Of a DNA stretch of 64,000 bases, positions 51,065-59,748 are shown one piece after another. Each line of letters opens with the position of its first letter. The stretch's first letter is position 1. The stretch lies in NCBI RefSeq assembly GCF_008806595.1, contig NZ_VZRB01000017.1, positions 119,494 through 183,493 of the forward strand. Direction: 5' to 3'. Under the pieces are notes generated by a model. That model was given only the letters and a program-made list of their open reading frames with translations. It was not told where the DNA came from and did no database searches. The stretch is from Streptomyces luteolifulvus. GTDB lineage: Bacteria > Actinomycetota > Actinomycetes > Streptomycetales > Streptomycetaceae. A program made the translations under genes and the position numbers.

Positions 51065-53476
51065 TCACCCGAGGAGGGTGCCGCCACTCGCGTCGACGAA
51101 GGAGCCGGTGACCCAGCGGGCGTCGTCGGAGACGAGGAAGGCGATGACGTCGGCGACGTCCTGCGGTTCGCCGACCCGGTTGAAGGTGGACAGGGCCGCC
51201 ATGGCCTCCACGGCCTCGGGGATGTCGAACAGCGGATTGCCGTTGCGGGTGATGCCCGGGGCAACGCTGTTGACGGTGATCCCGCGGGGCCCGAGCGCCT
51301 TGGCGAAGTGCAGCGCGAGCTGCTCGACGGCGCCCTTGCTCATGGCGTACGCGATCTCGTCGGGGTTGGCGAACCGGGTCAGCCCGGAGGAGATGTTCAC
51401 GATCCGGGCGCCGTCGGGCATGTTGGCGAGCGCGCGCTGGATGACGAAGAACGGTGCCTTGGCGTTCACCGCGAAGATCCGGTCGAACTGCTCCGGGGTG
51501 GTGTCCTCGGGCTTGACCCCGCCCATCACCCCGGCGTTGTTGACCAGGATGTCGAGCACGGTGGAGCCGGTGCGCTCCTTGAGGCCCTCCTCCAGACCGA
51601 GGAACAGCTCGTGGACACCGCCGGGCGCCCCGAGTTCGGCCTGTACGGCGAACGCCCGCCCGCCGTCCTTCTCGATCCCGGCGACGACCTCGGCGGCCGC
51701 GTCCTCATTGGTGGCGTAGTGCACGGCGACGAGCGCGCCGTCCCGGGCCAGGCGTTCGGCGGTGGCCCGGCCCATACCGCGGCTCGCGCCGGTGACGAGC
51801 GCCGTCTTGCCGGTGAGGTCACCCATGTTCCTTCTCCTGCCGTTGACGTGTGCGTGGGGGTGGGTGCGCGGGGGTGTGTGCCGCGCGGGACGCGCGGGGG
51901 CGTGGGACCCGGGCACGGAGGTGCCGGGGGCGTGGCCGGTGGCCGCAGCCGCGGTGGAGGCGGGTCCGGTCGCCGCGGTCGCGCCGGGCGCGGCCGCGTC
52001 GCGGGCGAACCAGCGGGCGAGGGCGGTGTCCAGGCCGTCGTCCGAGTCGCCCGCCCACGCGACGTATCCGTCCGGGCGTACGAGGACGGCGGCGACGTCC
52101 GCGAGCGGGCCGTCCGCCGGCGGCAGTGCCGTCACGGTGTCGACGGCCGCGGACCACGGCCGGGCCACGCCGGCGATCCGTTCCCGCCGCTCCTGCTGCG
52201 GGGCCAGGACGAGAAGCAGCCCGCGCCCGCCGCGCAGCAGGCCGAGCGCGCTCAACGGCTCGGCGGAGCCGGGCAGCCGGGCCTCGGGGAGGCGGGCGCC
52301 GGCCAGCGGGTGGCCGGCCTCCGTCTCGTAGCGGATGTCGAGGCCGCTGATCATGCCTGCCAGATGGGCCCGTACCGGCTCGTAGGAGGTCAGTTCGCCG
52401 ACGACGGTGCGCAGGGCATCCACCTCCGGGCCGCCCAGCAGCAGCCGGGCCTGCGCCCGGATGTTGGACAGGACCCGGCGCCCCACCGCGTGCCGTTCTT
52501 GCTGGTAGGTGTCGAGCAGACCCGCGGGGGCCCGCCCGAGCACGGTCGCCGCCAGCTTCCAGCCCAGGTTGACGGCGTCCTGGAGGCCGAGGTTGAGCGC
52601 CTGGCCGCCGATCGGCATCTGCTGGTGGGCCGCGTCGCCCGCGAGCAGGACACGCCGGTCGCGGTAGCGCACCGCATGCCGGGAGGCGTCGCCGAAGGAG
52701 TTGACCCACAGCGGGGTGCCGCCGGAGATGTCCTCGCCGGTGACGCCCCGCCAGGCCTCGACGATGTCCTCGAAGGACGCCTCGCCGGCCGGGCGCGGGG
52801 CCCGGCCGAACTCGTGGACCATCACCCGGGTGACGCCGTCGCCGCGCCGGGCGGCGATGGCGAGCCCCTTGGGCAGCCGTTCGAAGCGGCGGCCCGGGAT
52901 CTCGATGCCGTCGACGTCCGCGCGGATGAGCTCCCGTTCGGCGCCGTTGCCGGGGAAGCCGATGCCCGCGAGCCGCCGTACGGCCGAGTGCTCGCCGTCG
53001 CAGCCGACGACATGGCGGGCGGTGAACCGCACCGGCCGCCCGTCGTGCTCCGCCGTCACCTCGACATGGTCTGCATGCTGGTCCAGGCCCGTGACCCGGT
53101 GCCCGCGCAGCACCCGCGCCCCGAGTGAGACCGCGCGGGCGCCGAGCAGTTCCTCGGTGCGGACCTGCGGCACCTTCCACTGGCCCGGGTAGGGACTCGG
53201 CAGCCGCAGGTCCATCGGCAGGCCGCCGAAGTGGCCCATCGGCTCGTGCGGCGGGTCCCCGAGACCCCCGGGGCCCTCCAGCAGATCCCGCTGCGCCAGG
53301 ATCTCCATCGTCCGCGCATGCAGCGTGGACGCCCGCGACTGCGTCGTCGGGGCGTCCAGCACCTCCAGTACGGTCACGTCGGCGCCGCCGAGCCGCAGTT
53401 CAGCGGCGAGCATCAGCCCTACGGGGCCGGCGCCGACCACGATCACATGAGCATCGACAGCGTCGGCACCGGCCAC
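51065..53476 (-). CDS. fused FAD monooxygenase-SDR reductase (PgaM/UrdM-type)
   Basis: An 803-residue fusion. Residues 1-500 form an aromatic-type flavoprotein monooxygenase with VIVVGAGPVGLMLAAEL near the N-terminus and RVLLAGDAAHQQMPIGGQALNLGLQDAVNLGWKL as the second FAD motif. A Pro/Ala/His-rich linker (about 500-550) leads into a complete SDR (551-803) with ALVTGASRGMGRA, NNAGVMGG and YAMSK. The same architecture is known in angucycline enzymes PgaM and UrdM, which act on the angular ring (12b oxygenation and 6-ketoreduction). It is the M position of the EFABCDLM order. An internal start may release the SDR separately. Confidence 0.92.
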   Translation of the reverse strand: MAGADAVDAHVIVVGAGPVGLMLAAELRLGGADVTVLEVLDAPTTQSRASTLHARTMEILAQRDLLEGPGGLGDPPHEPMGHFGGLPMDLRLPSPYPGQWKVPQVRTEELLGARAVSLGARVLRGHRVTGLDQHADHVEVTAEHDGRPVRFTARHVVGCDGEHSAVRRLAGIGFPGNGAERELIRADVDGIEIPGRRFERLPKGLAIAARRGDGVTRVMVHEFGRAPRPAGEASFEDIVEAWRGVTGEDISGGTPLWVNSFGDASRHAVRYRDRRVLLAGDAAHQQMPIGGQALNLGLQDAVNLGWKLAATVLGRAPAGLLDTYQQERHAVGRRVLSNIRAQARLLLGGPEVDALRTVVGELTSYEPVRAHLAGMISGLDIRYETEAGHPLAGARLPEARLPGSAEPLSALGLLRGGRGLLLVLAPQQERRERIAGVARPWSAAVDTVTALPPADGPLADVAAVLVRPDGYVAWAGDSDDGLDTALARWFARDAAAPGATAATGPASTAAAATGHAPGTSVPGSHAPARPARHTPPRTHPHAHVNGRRRNMGDLTGKTALVTGASRGMGRATAERLARDGALVAVHYATNEDAAAEVVAGIEKDGGRAFAVQAELGAPGGVHELFLGLEEGLKERTGSTVLDILVNNAGVMGGVKPEDTTPEQFDRIFAVNAKAPFFVIQRALANMPDGARIVNISSGLTRFANPDEIAYAMSKGAVEQLALHFAKALGPRGITVNSVAPGITRNGNPLFDIPEAVEAMAALSTFNRVGEPQDVADVIAFLVSDDARWVTGSFVDASGGTLLG
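51826..51838 (-). promoter_or_regulatory. internal ribosome-binding site and ATG for a separate SDR polypeptide
   Basis: Within the fusion gene the minus strand reads AGGAGAAGGAAC then ATG (start codon 51824-51826), i.e. AGGAG 7 nt before a Met exactly at the beginning of the SDR domain. Translation from here would give a free 253-residue SDR. Internal translation of the reductase is reported for PgaM, which makes a functional site plausible. Confidence 0.65.
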
Positions 53477-53479
53477 GGG

Positions 53480-54424
53480 TCAGCGCCTCGCTTCGGCGTG
53501 GTTCTTGGCGTGGCCAAGTGTGGCGCGGCTGTTGGTGCTCAGCGCCGAGCGCACATACTCCCTGGCCTCGTCCACACCCGCGTCCGGGCCGAGGATCTTC
53601 TCGATGTTCTCGGCACGCAGCACGACGGTGTGCTGCGAGGAGGCCGTCGAGCCGGTCTCCGTCTCGCGGAAGGTCCAGTAGCCGGTGTGCAGGTTCATCA
53701 GCGCCGGCAGCGTGGTCTGCTTGTAGGCGATCTTCTCGCCGTCCAGGCACACCCGGTACGACTTCGTGGTGTGGACGGAGCCGTCCTTGGCGCGGGTGTC
53801 CATCTCGAGGGTCTGCAGGCCGGGGGTGTCCTCAGTGAGCCGTACGGTCGCCACATGCGGCAGCCGCTCCGACCACAGGCCGGCCTCGTTGACGAAGTCG
53901 TAGGCGTCCTTGGCGGAGCCGTCGATCTCGATCGTGTCCTCGAAGGAGAAGGTCAGCTCCTCGGAGGCGGCCGCGAGTTCGACATTGGTCTTCAGGGCCG
54001 CCAGCTCCGAGCGGGAGTTGCGGTCCACGGCCTCCTCGATCCAGGCCAGGTTCGCCGGGTCGTCGTTGATCGCCGTGTAGTCGTGCAGCAGCCGGACGCG
54101 CGACTCGCCCGCCGGCAGCGGCTCGATGATCCAGGTGCCGCCCATGGTGGCGACCGGCGGGGTGGAGACCTGCTGGCGGAAGACGATGCGCAGGCCCTCG
54201 GGGTCCAGGACGCGGCGTGAAGTCCAGTTCTTGGCCTCGCCGTTGGCCGTCGCCCAGATGCGGATCAGTTCCTCGGTGCCGGAGCGCTCCAGGTGGTCGA
54301 CGTAGATGGTCGGCGGGAAGATCCGCGGCCAGTTCTCCACCTCGGCGATCAGCCGGTAGACGTCGGCGGCCGGGGCCGAGACCGTGATCTCGTGCTCGAC
54401 TTCCCGCGGCTCGGATGCGGACAT
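53480..54424 (-). CDS. didomain polyketide aromatase/cyclase
   Basis: Two START/SRPBCC domains in 314 residues: one from about 8-150 (VEHEITVSAPAADVYRLIAEVENWPRIFPP), the other from about 160-305 (TFSFEDTIEIDGSAKDAYDFVNEAGLWSERLPHV). Didomain aromatases of this type dehydrate and aromatise the first ring of C9-reduced polyketides, in keeping with the ketoreductase next door. It is the L position of the angucycline order. ATG 54424 with GAGGAG upstream. Confidence 0.93.
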   Translation of the reverse strand: MSASEPREVEHEITVSAPAADVYRLIAEVENWPRIFPPTIYVDHLERSGTEELIRIWATANGEAKNWTSRRVLDPEGLRIVFRQQVSTPPVATMGGTWIIEPLPAGESRVRLLHDYTAINDDPANLAWIEEAVDRNSRSELAALKTNVELAAASEELTFSFEDTIEIDGSAKDAYDFVNEAGLWSERLPHVATVRLTEDTPGLQTLEMDTRAKDGSVHTTKSYRVCLDGEKIAYKQTTLPALMNLHTGYWTFRETETGSTASSQHTVVLRAENIEKILGPDAGVDEAREYVRSALSTNSRATLGHAKNHAEARR

Positions 54425-54462
54425 GCGTGAACTCCTCGGAGAGTACGGGGGGGTCGGACCGG

Positions 54463-55248
54463 TCAGAAGTTGCCGAGACCGCCGCAGACGTTGAGCGCCT
54501 GCGCGGTGATGGAGGCGGCGGTGTCGGAGGCGAGGTAGCCGACGAGACCGGCGACCTCCTCGGGGGTGGAGTAGCGGCCGAGGGGGATCTTCGCCTGGAA
54601 CTTCTCCAGGATGGCGTCCTCGGAGGTGTCGTACGCGGCCGCGTAGCCGGCGCGGACCCGCTGCGCCATGGGGGTCTCCACATAGCCGGGGCACACCGCG
54701 TTGACCGTGATGCCGGTGGGGGCGAGCTCGTTGCCGAGGGCCTTGGTGAAGCCGACGACGCCGTGCTTCGAGGCGGAGTAGGGGGCGCCGAGCACGACGC
54801 CCTGCTTGCCCGCGGTGGAGGCGATGTTGATGATCCGGCCGCGGTCCTTGTGGCGCATTCCGCCGGTGTTGAGGACGGCGCGGGTGAGCCGGAAGACGCT
54901 GTTCAGGTTGGTCTCGACGACGTCGTACCAGAGCTCGTCGTCGATGTCGGCGGTGACTCCGCCGCCGGACCGGCCCGCGTTGTTGACCAGGACGTCGACG
55001 GTGCCGAAGCGGTCCACGGCGGCCTGCACGAAGGTCTCGATGGACAGCGGGGAGGTCACGTCGAGGGTGCTGCCGTCGACGTCGAGTCCCTCCTCGCGCA
55101 GCTCCTTGACGGTGCGGACGACGTTCTCGGCGTCGCGGGCGCCGATGAAGACACGGTGGCCCTGGCCCGCCAGCAGCCGTGCCACCGCGAGGCCGATGCC
55201 GCTGGTGGCCCCGGAGACGAGGGCGACCCGCTGGGGATTGTCGGACAT
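54463..55248 (-). CDS. polyketide C9 ketoreductase (ActIII family)
   Basis: NADPH-dependent SDR reducing the C9 ketone of the nascent polyketide. VALVSGATSGIGLA is at the N-terminus; the catalytic tetrad is Asn114, Ser144, Tyr157 and Lys161 (YSASKHG). The substrate-gate motif reads RSGGGVT where ActIII has a Pro-Gly-Gly. It has 261 residues with the C-terminal NVCGGLGNF typical of this group. ATG 55248 follows AAGGGAG. It is the D position of the cluster order. Confidence 0.94.
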   Translation of the reverse strand: MSDNPQRVALVSGATSGIGLAVARLLAGQGHRVFIGARDAENVVRTVKELREEGLDVDGSTLDVTSPLSIETFVQAAVDRFGTVDVLVNNAGRSGGGVTADIDDELWYDVVETNLNSVFRLTRAVLNTGGMRHKDRGRIINIASTAGKQGVVLGAPYSASKHGVVGFTKALGNELAPTGITVNAVCPGYVETPMAQRVRAGYAAAYDTSEDAILEKFQAKIPLGRYSTPEEVAGLVGYLASDTAASITAQALNVCGGLGNF

Positions 55249-55302
55249 GTCTGGTGCTCCCTTGTAGGCGTGTGTCTGCTGCGGACAGGGCTGGGCAAAG
55301 GG

Positions 55303-55347
55303 GGCCGCCGGTGCGCTGCCGAAGGGGAGAGCGGCGCACCGGCGGCC
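55303..55347. terminator. 14-bp intercistronic hairpin between ACP and ketoreductase genes
   Basis: GGCCGCCGGTGCGC (55303-55316) pairs perfectly with GCGCACCGGCGGCC (55334-55347) around 17 nt. It lies 15 nt downstream of the ACP stop codon. It could act as a partial terminator or as an mRNA 3'-end stabiliser that raises minimal-PKS transcript levels over downstream genes. Confidence 0.7.
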
Positions 55348-55362
55348 GGTGAGGGGATACGG

Positions 55363-55638
55363 TCAGGCGGCGGCCGGCGCCGACTCGGCGAGGCGGGCGT
55401 TGACCGCCTCGACCATCGCGCGGGGCGTCTTGGCCTCGGTGAGCACGGAGTCGTCGAGCGAGATGCCGTACTCGCGCTCGATACGGCCGCAGGTCTCCAG
55501 GAGCGCCAGGGACTCGTAGCTGAGCTCCTCGAACTCCGTGTCGAGGATGTCGCCGTCGAGGTCGACGTTCTCGTCGGCGCCGGCGCCCTCGAGCAGGATC
55601 CGCTTGAGGTCCTCGATGGTGAAGGGCTGGGTGGCCAC
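55363..55638 (-). CDS. type II polyketide synthase acyl carrier protein
   Basis: A 91-residue ACP carrying the growing chain on phosphopantetheine at Ser43. The site reads EELSYESLALLETCGRIE; most type II ACPs have GYDSLALLE, so both Gly and Asp are replaced (Ser, Glu). The remaining FTIEDLKRILLEGAG and TPRAMVEAVNARLAE are typical. GTG 55638 follows AAAGGA. Third member of the minimal PKS (C position), but unusually far (0.8 kb) from the CLF gene. Confidence 0.93.
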   Translation of the reverse strand: MATQPFTIEDLKRILLEGAGADENVDLDGDILDTEFEELSYESLALLETCGRIEREYGISLDDSVLTEAKTPRAMVEAVNARLAESAPAAA

Positions 55639-55840
55639 GCGTGTGTCCTTTCGGTTGAGGGAAGAAAATCCGGCCCGCCGCCCGGCTCGGGCGTGGGTGA
55701 GGTACGGGCCGGGCGGCGGGTGTCTTGGGGCGCGGGCGAGCGCACCGCGTGGGGCGGTCGCACGGCCAGGCGGCTTCGGGGCGGGACTACGGTCCGACCG
55801 AGGCGACCACGGCACCCGCGCTGCCGCGACCCCACCGGAC

Positions 55841-56412
55841 GGACCTCGACGCGATACGACGCCGCCGCAGGCCGGGCTAGTCGTTAGCCGTCGCCGGAGG
55901 CCGGGCCCGCGCCGGGGGCACGGGTGCCGTGACAGGCCCGGGCCCGGGCATGGGCGTCGCGGCCATGGCAGGTCGGCGCGCCCTCGCACGGCCGCGCCTC
56001 CGGCACCGCGCGAGGCAGCGCACAACCTCGCAGCGATACGACGCCGTCATCACAGGCCAGGCCCGTCGTTCGCCGCTGCCGGAAGTCGGGAGCCCGCGCC
56101 GGGGGTTCAGATGCCGTGACGGACCCGGGCATGGGGGCCACGGCCGTGGCAGGCCGGCGCGCCCGCGCACGGCCGTGTGTCCGGCGCCGCGTGGGGCAGG
56201 CGCACAACCTCGAAGGCCGACGCGCCCCGTACAGCCGTGCGTCCGGCGCCGCGCGAGGCAGCGCACGACCTCGCAGCGATACGACACCTTCATCGCAGGC
56301 CTGGCCTGTCGTTCGCCGTCGCCGGGGGCACGGGGGCCGTGACGGGCTCGGGCGTCGCGACCATGGCCGACGCGCCCCCGCACAGCCGCGTCTCCGGCGT
56401 CGCGGGCGGCAG
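55841..56412. repeat. block of three degenerate ~180-240 bp tandem repeats between CLF and ACP genes
   Basis: The landmark GCGATACGAC...GCAGGCC...CGTCGTT...CCGTCGCCGG recurs at 55851, 56033 and 56276, each preceded by ACCTCG(CA) and followed by similar G/C-rich sequence with CCGTGACGG, GGGCATGG and GCGCGAGGCAGCGCAC. Spacings are 182 and 243 bp. The longer unit contains an extra ~61-bp internal duplication (two copies of GTCCGGCGCCGCG...CAC.ACCTCG). The whole 55639-56445 gap has no convincing gene; open frames across it are GC-driven. Confidence 0.75.
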
Positions 56413-56445
56413 CCCATCTGTGCTGTCGGGTGCCGGGCGGCGGTC

Positions 56446-57669
56446 CTACGTCGCCGCCCGTACCACCGCCGCCGAGTTGAAGCCGGCGTGTCCGCGGGCG
56501 ATGACGAGGACCGTGCGCAGTTCGCCCGCGCGGGGGCGGCCGGTGACCAGGTCGAGGTCGTAGGAGGCGTCGGGGTCGACGTTGGTGGTGGCCGGGACGA
56601 CGCCGTCGGCGATGGCGAGCAGCGCGGTGGCGACATCGAGGGGCGCGGCGCCGGAGCAGAGGCGGCCGGTCATCGTCTTGGGCACGGTGACGGGGACGCC
56701 GTGCGGTCCGAACACGTCGTTGATCGCGTCGGCCTCGGCCCGGTCGAGCCCGGGGATCGCGGCGCCGTCGGCGAAGACGACGTCCACGTCGCCGGCGTCG
56801 ACGCCCGCGTCGGCGAGGGCGAGTTCGATCGCCTTGCGCAGCCCGGGCGGGCGGCCGGTGCCGGGCGCGGGGTCGAAGGTGGCACCGTAGCCCGCGATCT
56901 CGCCGTAGACCCGGGCATCGCGACGGGCGGCCGACGCGTCCGATTCGAGGATGAGGATCGCCCCGCCCTCGCCGGGCACATGTCCGGCGGCGGCCGTGTC
57001 GAAGGGCAGATAGGCGCGCCCCGGCTCCTCGCTGGTCGACAGGCGTCCGCTCGCGAGCTGCGCGACCCAGCCCCACGGGCAGATCGAGGCGTCGATCGAC
57101 CCGGAGACGATCAGGTCGGTGCCCTTGCGGATCTGCCGGCGGGCGTGGGCCAGCGCGTCGAGACCGCCGGCCTGGTCGGACACGACCACACCGCTCGGGC
57201 CCTTCATGCCGTTGCGGATGGAGATCTGGCCGCTGTTGACGGCGTAGAACCAGGCGAAGGACTGGTACGCGGACACGTACTGGCTGCCCTGGCTCCACAG
57301 CTTCTGGAGCTCGCCCTGGCCGAACTCGAAGCCGCCGGAGGAGCTGGCGGTGACCACGCCCATGGAGTACTCGGGCAGTGCGGCGGGGGTGACGCCCGCG
57401 TCGGCCAGCGCCCAGTCGGTGGCGACCAGGGCGAGCCGGGTCATGTGGTCGGTCTGGGCGGTCAGCCGGCTCGGCAGATGCTCGGAGGCGGTGAACCCGG
57501 GGACCTCGCCGGCCAGTCGTGACGGGTACCGGGAGGGGTCGAAGCGGGTGATGCGGCCGATGCCGTTCTTGCCGGCCCGGGTCGCCGCCCAGTAGTCCTC
57601 CGTACCGAGGCCGTTGGGGGCGGCGATGCCGAGCCCCGTCACGACGACCTTCGGCATTGACGAGCTCAT
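56446..57669 (-). CDS. chain length factor (KS-beta)
   Basis: Partner of the KS-alpha that sets polyketide length. It is a thiolase-fold protein in which the active-site Cys is replaced by Gln (Gln166 in VVVSDQAGGLDALAHA), diagnostic of CLF. It has 407 residues. The ATG at 57669 overlaps the KS-alpha stop (ATGA); a second Met four codons on (PKVVVTG) is also possible. The C-terminus FNSAAVVRAAT is normal. B position of the angucycline order; a decaketide is expected if the assignment is right. Confidence 0.95.
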   Translation of the reverse strand: MSSSMPKVVVTGLGIAAPNGLGTEDYWAATRAGKNGIGRITRFDPSRYPSRLAGEVPGFTASEHLPSRLTAQTDHMTRLALVATDWALADAGVTPAALPEYSMGVVTASSSGGFEFGQGELQKLWSQGSQYVSAYQSFAWFYAVNSGQISIRNGMKGPSGVVVSDQAGGLDALAHARRQIRKGTDLIVSGSIDASICPWGWVAQLASGRLSTSEEPGRAYLPFDTAAAGHVPGEGGAILILESDASAARRDARVYGEIAGYGATFDPAPGTGRPPGLRKAIELALADAGVDAGDVDVVFADGAAIPGLDRAEADAINDVFGPHGVPVTVPKTMTGRLCSGAAPLDVATALLAIADGVVPATTNVDPDASYDLDLVTGRPRAGELRTVLVIARGHAGFNSAAVVRAAT

Positions 57670-58937
57670 GCCATACTCCTCTCGGGGCGGGCCAGCACCA
57701 TCGCGCTCTGGAAGCCGCCGAATCCGCTGCCGACCGTCAGCACCGCGTCGGTGCGGTGCTCGCGCGCGACCAGCGGCACATAGTCGAGGTCGCACTCGGG
57801 GTCGGCCGTGTGCAGATTCGCCGTCGGAGGCACCACGTGGTGCTCCATGGCCAGGACCGAGGCGGCGATCTCGATCGAACCGATCGCGCCCAGCGAGTGC
57901 CCGACCATCGACTTGATGGAGGACACCGGCGTCCGGTAGGCGTGCTCGCCCAGGCTCTTCTTGAACGCGGCCGTCTCGTGCCGGTCGTTCTGCTTGGTGC
58001 CCGAGCCGTGCGCGTTGACGTAGTCGATCGCGTCGGGGTCGAGCCGGGCCTCGTCGAGGGCCACCGTGATGGCCTCGGCCATCTCCGCGCCGTCCGGGCG
58101 CAGGCCCGTCATGTGGAAGGCGTTGCAGCGCGAGGCGTAACCGGCGATCTCCGCGTAGATGTGCGCACCGCGTCTGCGCGCGCTCTCCAGCTCCTCCAGG
58201 ACGAACACCGCCGAACCCTCCCCGAGGACAAAGCCGTTGCGGGTCCCGTCGAAGGGCCGTGAGGCGTGCTCGGGGTCGTCGTTGCGCGGGGTGGTCGCCT
58301 TGATGGCGTCGAAGCAGGCCAGGGTGATCGGCGAGATCGGGGCGTCGGTCGCCCCGGCCACCATGACGTCCGCCGAGCCCTCACGGATCAGCTCCACCGC
58401 GTGCCCGACCGAGTCCAGACCGGAGGTGCAGCCGGTGGAGACCACGGTCGAGGGGCCCTCGGCGCCCGCCGCCCATGCCACCTCGGCCGCGATCGAGCTG
58501 GGCACCAGGTAGTTGTAGAGGTGCGGGACCGCGTACTCGTGGTCCACCAGGTCCAGCCGGCCGCCGTCGCTGACGACCCGGTACTCCTGGTCGAGCCCCA
58601 TGGTCGCGCCGACCGCGCTGCCGATGGTGATGCCGACCCGGTACGGGTCCGCGGCGGCCACGTCGAGCCCGCTGTCGGCGAGCGCCTCACGGGCCGTCAC
58701 CACGGCCAGCTGTGCCGCCCGGTCCATCCGGCGTATCTCCTGCGGGTTCAGCCCGTGTTCCTCCGGATCGAAGTCGATCTCGGCCGCGACCCGGGAGCGG
58801 AACTCGGACGGGTCGAAGAACGTGATCCCGCGGGTCGCCGTCCGTCCCTCGCTGAGCAGGCTCCAGAAGTTCTCGGTGCCCACTCCCCCGGGGGCCGTGA
58901 CACCGACCCCCGTGATGACCACTCGCCTGGCGCTCAC
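57666..58937 (-). CDS. type II polyketide synthase ketosynthase (KS-alpha)
   Basis: Catalyses decarboxylative condensation of malonyl-ACP units. The catalytic residues are Cys170 (VVSTGCTSGLDSVGHA), His310 (NAHGSGTKQND) and His347 (MVGHSLGA). It has 423 residues. The ATG overlaps the upstream cyclase stop (ATGA) and its stop overlaps the CLF start, so cyclase, KS and CLF are translationally coupled. A position of the cluster order. Confidence 0.97.
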   Translation of the reverse strand: MSARRVVITGVGVTAPGGVGTENFWSLLSEGRTATRGITFFDPSEFRSRVAAEIDFDPEEHGLNPQEIRRMDRAAQLAVVTAREALADSGLDVAAADPYRVGITIGSAVGATMGLDQEYRVVSDGGRLDLVDHEYAVPHLYNYLVPSSIAAEVAWAAGAEGPSTVVSTGCTSGLDSVGHAVELIREGSADVMVAGATDAPISPITLACFDAIKATTPRNDDPEHASRPFDGTRNGFVLGEGSAVFVLEELESARRRGAHIYAEIAGYASRCNAFHMTGLRPDGAEMAEAITVALDEARLDPDAIDYVNAHGSGTKQNDRHETAAFKKSLGEHAYRTPVSSIKSMVGHSLGAIGSIEIAASVLAMEHHVVPPTANLHTADPECDLDYVPLVAREHRTDAVLTVGSGFGGFQSAMVLARPERSMA

Positions 58938-59263
58938 GCCCGGCCCTCCCAGTCGTAGAAGCGCGTGGCCACGGCGTCGGCGGGGGACCGCCAGGTCGCC
59001 GGGTCGTACGCCTGGATGAACGGCTTGAGGTCCTCGCTGATCCCCACGAAACGCGGGTCGGACTTGGCCGCCTCGATCAGCTCGCCGCCGTTGTCGGTGT
59101 CGAAGTCCTGCAGATGGAAGTAGAGGCCGCGGTACGCGAAGAGCTGACGGCGCCGGGTGCCCATCAGATGCGGCATCTCGGTGCCGTCGAACTCCTTGAA
59201 CAGCCGGGCCACATCGGCCTGGCTGCCGGGGTCCATCCGGGCCACGATCAGGGTGCTGTGCAT
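58934..59263 (-). CDS. polyketide cyclase, TcmI/UrdF-like
   Basis: A 109-residue dimeric alpha+beta barrel cyclase: MHSTLIVARMDPGSQADVARLFKEFD, then FAYRGLYFHLQDF and the C-terminal PATWRSPADAVATRFYDWE. This family closes the later rings of aromatic polyketides; in angucyclines (F position) it directs the angular fourth ring. ATG 59263 follows AAGGAGA. Upstream lies a 31-bp repeat array instead of the usual short spacer to the oxygenase gene. Confidence 0.94.
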   Translation of the reverse strand: MHSTLIVARMDPGSQADVARLFKEFDGTEMPHLMGTRRRQLFAYRGLYFHLQDFDTDNGGELIEAAKSDPRFVGISEDLKPFIQAYDPATWRSPADAVATRFYDWEGRA

Positions 59264-59353
59264 GGGGGTCTCCTTCAGCGGTACCTCGGGGGTACCTCGG
59301 CGGTACGTTCGGCGGTGTTTCCGGCGGGCGGGTGCCGTGCGTGGGTGGACGTT

Positions 59354-59748
59354 CCGGCGGCGAGCCGGGCGATTTCGGCGGACGGTGTCAGCGGGCCGGA
59401 CGGTTTCGGCGGACGGCGCCACCGGGCCGGGCGGATTCCGCGCACGGTGCCACCGGGCCGGGCGGTTTCCGTGCACGGAGCCAGCGAACCGGGCGGATTC
59501 CGCGCACGGTGCCACCGGGCCGGGCGGTTTCCGTGCACGGAGCCAGCGAACCGGGCGGATTCCGCGCACGGTGCAACCAGGCCGGGCGCGTTCCGCGGAC
59601 GGATCCAGCCAGCCGGGCAGATTCCGCGCACGGAGCCACCAGGCCGGGCAGCTTCCGCGCACGGAGCCACCGGCCCGGGCAGACTCCGCGCACGGATCCA
59701 GCTAACCGGGCGGATTCCGCGGACCGTGTCAGCGGGCCGGGCCGAACC
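59354..59748. repeat. 31-bp tandem repeat array, about 12 copies, overlapping the oxygenase 3' end
   Basis: A conserved TTCCGCG(C)ACGG...CCGGGCGGA unit recurs with a strict 31-bp period; the aligned TTC positions fall at 59376, 59407, 59438 and so on to 59717 (12 units). One or two more decayed units lie before 59376. Some neighbouring units differ by only a few bases and alternate in two subtypes near 59438-59562. The last copy contains the oxygenase stop codon (59729-59731) in GTGTCAGCGGGCCGG, also seen in the first unit. The array fills almost the whole 465-bp gap to the cyclase gene. No spacers, so it is not CRISPR. Confidence 0.92.

Noticed and set aside
55877..57298. 473-residue minus-strand frame crossing the CLF-ACP gap
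   Set aside because: Out of frame with CLF for most of its length and Arg/Pro-rich; the gap part only translates the degenerate repeats.
59354..59748. Possible CRISPR array
   Set aside because: Copies are contiguous with a 31-bp period; there are no unique spacers, no leader and no cas genes.
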